Position numbers and translations under genes: made by a program. A model generated the notes under the pieces. The model did not search any database. It was not told the origin of the DNA and saw only the letters and a list, made by a program, of their open reading frames with translations. 64,000 nucleotides of DNA from assembly GCA_902782225.1 (NCBI GenBank), contig CACZMF010000002.1:153549-217548 (forward strand), given 5' to 3'. Source of the stretch: an uncultured Bacteroidia bacterium (GTDB lineage Bacteria > Bacteroidota > Bacteroidia > Bacteroidales > UBA932). Numbering within the stretch: the stretch's first letter is position 1; every line of letters begins with the position of its first letter. Shown piece after piece: positions 62,303 through 64,000 of this stretch.

Positions 62303-63691
62303 TCAATACTCCCAGTCGGCCTGGATGCTGTAGGGCACTCCGTTCAGGACGTCCTTCCTGCCGTAGTATATGAAGTAGCGGCCGAGTCCGGCATCCGGTT
62401 TAATGACTATTTCTTTGGATTCTACGGTGGTGGCGCAGCGCACCGTCACATACCAGAGGCCCTTTTCAACCGGGCCGGTGGTCAGCGTGACCCTGCCTTC
62501 CGAGGATGCGGAAGCAGAATAATCGGGGGCGGCGTCGGGAAAAGCAAAGCTGTCCCGCTTCATATAGATTTCCATATCGTAATCTCCCTGGTATGAGACG
62601 CTTATGGAAAGGTTTTTCACGTCGGCGGCGGGGCAGAGCACAAAATGGTGGCACTGCAGGTCGCCTATTCCGGGGCTCACCGGGATCAGGTCGCCGCTCC
62701 TCAGCACTTCCTTGACGAAGGCCTTGCCCACGCCGTCCCATGCGTAACGGAACATGGATGCCGTGAGGTCGAGTATATCACCCGACGGTGCGTCCTCGGG
62801 GTGAGAGCCTGTCACTACCATCCTGCCCGAGTATTCGGAGGCCTTGTAGGCCCAGACCGACGGCTGGTTGTAGTAGGGCTTGGCGGATGAATTCCTGCCT
62901 GCTTCGTCTTTGAAAATGGCAAGGGATTCAGTGCCTTCCGGGGCCAGGCCCGTGTCTAGGTAGCCGCCGCCGTTGTGGCGTATTCCCTTTACGAGCGTGC
63001 CTTTTGATGGGCCGTAGTACTTCGAGAATATGTCGCTTTCTATCAGCATGTCGATGCTGGAATTACCCACGTCGGTGGAGTTCATGTTGCCGTTGTAGAG
63101 TATGTTGAAGTAGCTGCGGCGCCCGCCGTTGGCATAAGCTCCGGCGAGGAATGCGCCTGCGCAGGAGCCCACGTAGCTGCCGCCGTTTTCGTAGAACGTC
63201 TTCACCCTGGAGCGGCCGTCGGCTCCGAGCGTGCTCCCGTGGGGATTGGAGTGGCCGCCGAATATGTAGACCATGCGGAACCGCGGCTGGCCGTCGGGAT
63301 AGAGCAGCACTCCGTTCACGTCTTCGGGGTTGCCGACCATCGTCAGTCTCTGCAGGTCGTTGTCGTTTTGCGTCCAGCCGTCTCCGACGTCATTTATCGT
63401 GGCGAGGAAGTATTCGGCGTCCCCGATGCCGGCTTTTGCGAGCGCGTAGGGGAGGCGTCCGTTGATGACCACGCCTTTTTCCTTGATGCCGGGGTTGAGT
63501 TCGCAGCCGCCGTCCAGGAAAATGTCCTTGTAGAAGGCGGTGTTGGGCACGTCGCTGCGCACCTGGGCAAGGATTTCTGCCTCAGGCAGTTCCTCCACCC
63601 GCGCCGGCTCGGGGATTATATCCTTAGGCTGGCAGGCCCAGAGGCCGGCGGCGGCGAGCGTTATCGGCAGTAGTTTGGCAATGTGCTTCAT
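62303..63691 (-). CDS. BPL_N-domain lipoprotein (glutamine-amidotransferase-like)
   Basis: A 462-residue lipoprotein. Signal peptide with lipobox GLWAC near residue 20. A class I glutamine-amidotransferase-like fold covers about residues 100-310, with the nucleophile Cys in YVGSCAGAFLAGAYA, as in the biotin-protein-ligase N-terminal (BPL_N) domain. The C-terminus is beta-rich. No ligase or amidase partner is adjacent and the function is unknown. The ATG at 63691 lies five bases after a TATCTTTG -7 box; the mRNA would be almost leaderless. Confidence 0.82.
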   Translation of the reverse strand: MKHIAKLLPITLAAAGLWACQPKDIIPEPARVEELPEAEILAQVRSDVPNTAFYKDIFLDGGCELNPGIKEKGVVINGRLPYALAKAGIGDAEYFLATINDVGDGWTQNDNDLQRLTMVGNPEDVNGVLLYPDGQPRFRMVYIFGGHSNPHGSTLGADGRSRVKTFYENGGSYVGSCAGAFLAGAYANGGRRSYFNILYNGNMNSTDVGNSSIDMLIESDIFSKYYGPSKGTLVKGIRHNGGGYLDTGLAPEGTESLAIFKDEAGRNSSAKPYYNQPSVWAYKASEYSGRMVVTGSHPEDAPSGDILDLTASMFRYAWDGVGKAFVKEVLRSGDLIPVSPGIGDLQCHHFVLCPAADVKNLSISVSYQGDYDMEIYMKRDSFAFPDAAPDYSASASSEGRVTLTTGPVEKGLWYVTVRCATTVESKEIVIKPDAGLGRYFIYYGRKDVLNGVPYSIQADWEY

Positions 63692-63696
63692 TCCGA

Positions 63697-63704
63697 CAAA
63701 GATA
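63697..63704 (-). promoter_or_regulatory. Bacteroidota -7 box (TATCTTTG) for the BPL_N-Nif3-thioesterase operon
   Basis: The reverse strand reads TATCTTTG five bases before the ATG at 63691. Confidence 0.6.
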
Positions 63705-63752
63705 AGCAATTTTTTGCGTAAAACGTAAGCGGCTGAAAGCCAGGGAGAAAGG

Positions 63753-63787
63753 AAAACTCCTGTGCGCCGGATGGAGCACAGGAGTTT
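63753..63787 (-). terminator. Rho-independent terminator after pckA
   Basis: On the reverse strand AAACTCCTGTGC / GCACAGGAGTTT forms a 12-bp stem, followed by a TTTT run. Confidence 0.8.
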
Positions 63788-63823
63788 CATAAGGCATTGA
63801 CATTGAGTCAATTGCTGATAACG

Positions 63824-64000
63824 CTACAGCTGGGGACCGGCCTTGACCAGTTTCTTTCCGGCGGCGTTGCTCTCGTACTTCACGAAGTTCTTGATGAAGC
63901 GGGCGGCGAGATCCTTTGCCTTCTCGTCCCAGACCTTGGGATCGGCGTAGGTGTCGCGAGGATCGAGGATGCCGGTGTCGACACCTTCGAGCACGGTGGG
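63824..64000 (-). CDS. pckA: phosphoenolpyruvate carboxykinase (ATP), C-terminal fragment
   Basis: The last 58 codons of a gene cut by the right edge. The sequence [20 protein letters not shown] then [13 protein letters not shown] and AGPQL-stop fits the C-terminus of ATP-type PEP carboxykinase of Bacteroidota (DPRDTY...W...A..LA..F..NF). The enzyme interconverts oxaloacetate and PEP with ADP/ATP; in succinate-forming anaerobes it often runs towards oxaloacetate. A terminator follows at 63753-63787. Confidence 0.85.
   Translation of the reverse strand, partial: PTVLEGVDTGILDPRDTYADPKVWDEKAKDLAARFIKNFVKYESNAAGKKLVKAGPQL

Overview
The window looks like a chromosomal segment of a Bacteroidota bacterium, most likely an anaerobic, GC-rich member of the order Bacteroidales. 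The signs are many Bacteroidota-type -7 boxes (TAnnTTTG) just upstream of genes and tRNAs, little Shine-Dalgarno signal, a complete Na+-NQR operon, a bifunctional acyltransferase of the glycine/ornithine-lipid type, an acyl-ACP thioesterase, fimbrillin-like lipoproteins, a large tricorn-type S41 peptidase and the 3' end of an ATP-type pckA. The species cannot be named from the sequence. No rRNA, complete insertion sequence, prophage, integrase or CRISPR array is visible.

Layout. 1-6000: the start of ettA, tex, a GT2 glycosyltransferase, a ClC channel with a small acidic protein, and a Sir2 deacylase. 6038-9660: tRNA-Thr, then a reverse cluster dnaN, DnaQ-like exonuclease, nhaA. 9731-17921: HtrA protease, then an AT-rich block with a 43-residue peptide gene and a very large lipoprotein, then a sensor kinase and a kinase-less paralogue. 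17982-22425: primary sigma factor, argS and ygiQ in a tightly overlapping run. 22426-23373: a gene-free stretch full of tandem and dispersed repeats. 23374-29550: a three-gene secreted operon (tricorn peptidase, transglutaminase-like lipoprotein, DUF3108/TapB-like protein). 29618-32427: two overlapping acyltransferase genes. 32436-37474: GatZ-like and AraM-like genes, tRNA-Gln, a metallo-hydrolase, tadA and a GDPD. 37538-44387: polA, an ECF sigma ORF fused in frame to a GH36 alpha-galactosidase, rsmG, rpmH and a cytidylate-kinase-like gene. 44433-50632: tRNA-Val, an MMPL/RND exporter, two glycosyltransferases and a fimbrillin-like lipoprotein. 50636-56403: nqrABCDEF. 56475-64000: UvrD/PcrA helicase, phospholipase D-type enzyme, a small barrel protein, FatA-like thioesterase, Nif3-like protein, a BPL_N lipoprotein and the pckA 3' end.

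Most of the window is ordinary core genome with very tight gene packing (several ATGA overlaps). The least ordinary signal is a structured palindromic element of about 94-131 bp lying in frame inside two unrelated genes, ygiQ (21227-21320) and uvrD (58571-58701). The two copies share a core with three potential hairpins, are read in different frames, and are closed by inverted repeats that differ between copies. A second, shorter REP-like family (GTCATTCyGAGCG...) supplies the last residues of NhaA, lies in frame between signal peptide and domain of a metallo-hydrolase, and recurs in the repeat-rich gap after ygiQ. Together these suggest that small palindromic elements are, or were, moving in this genome and are tolerated inside coding sequence.
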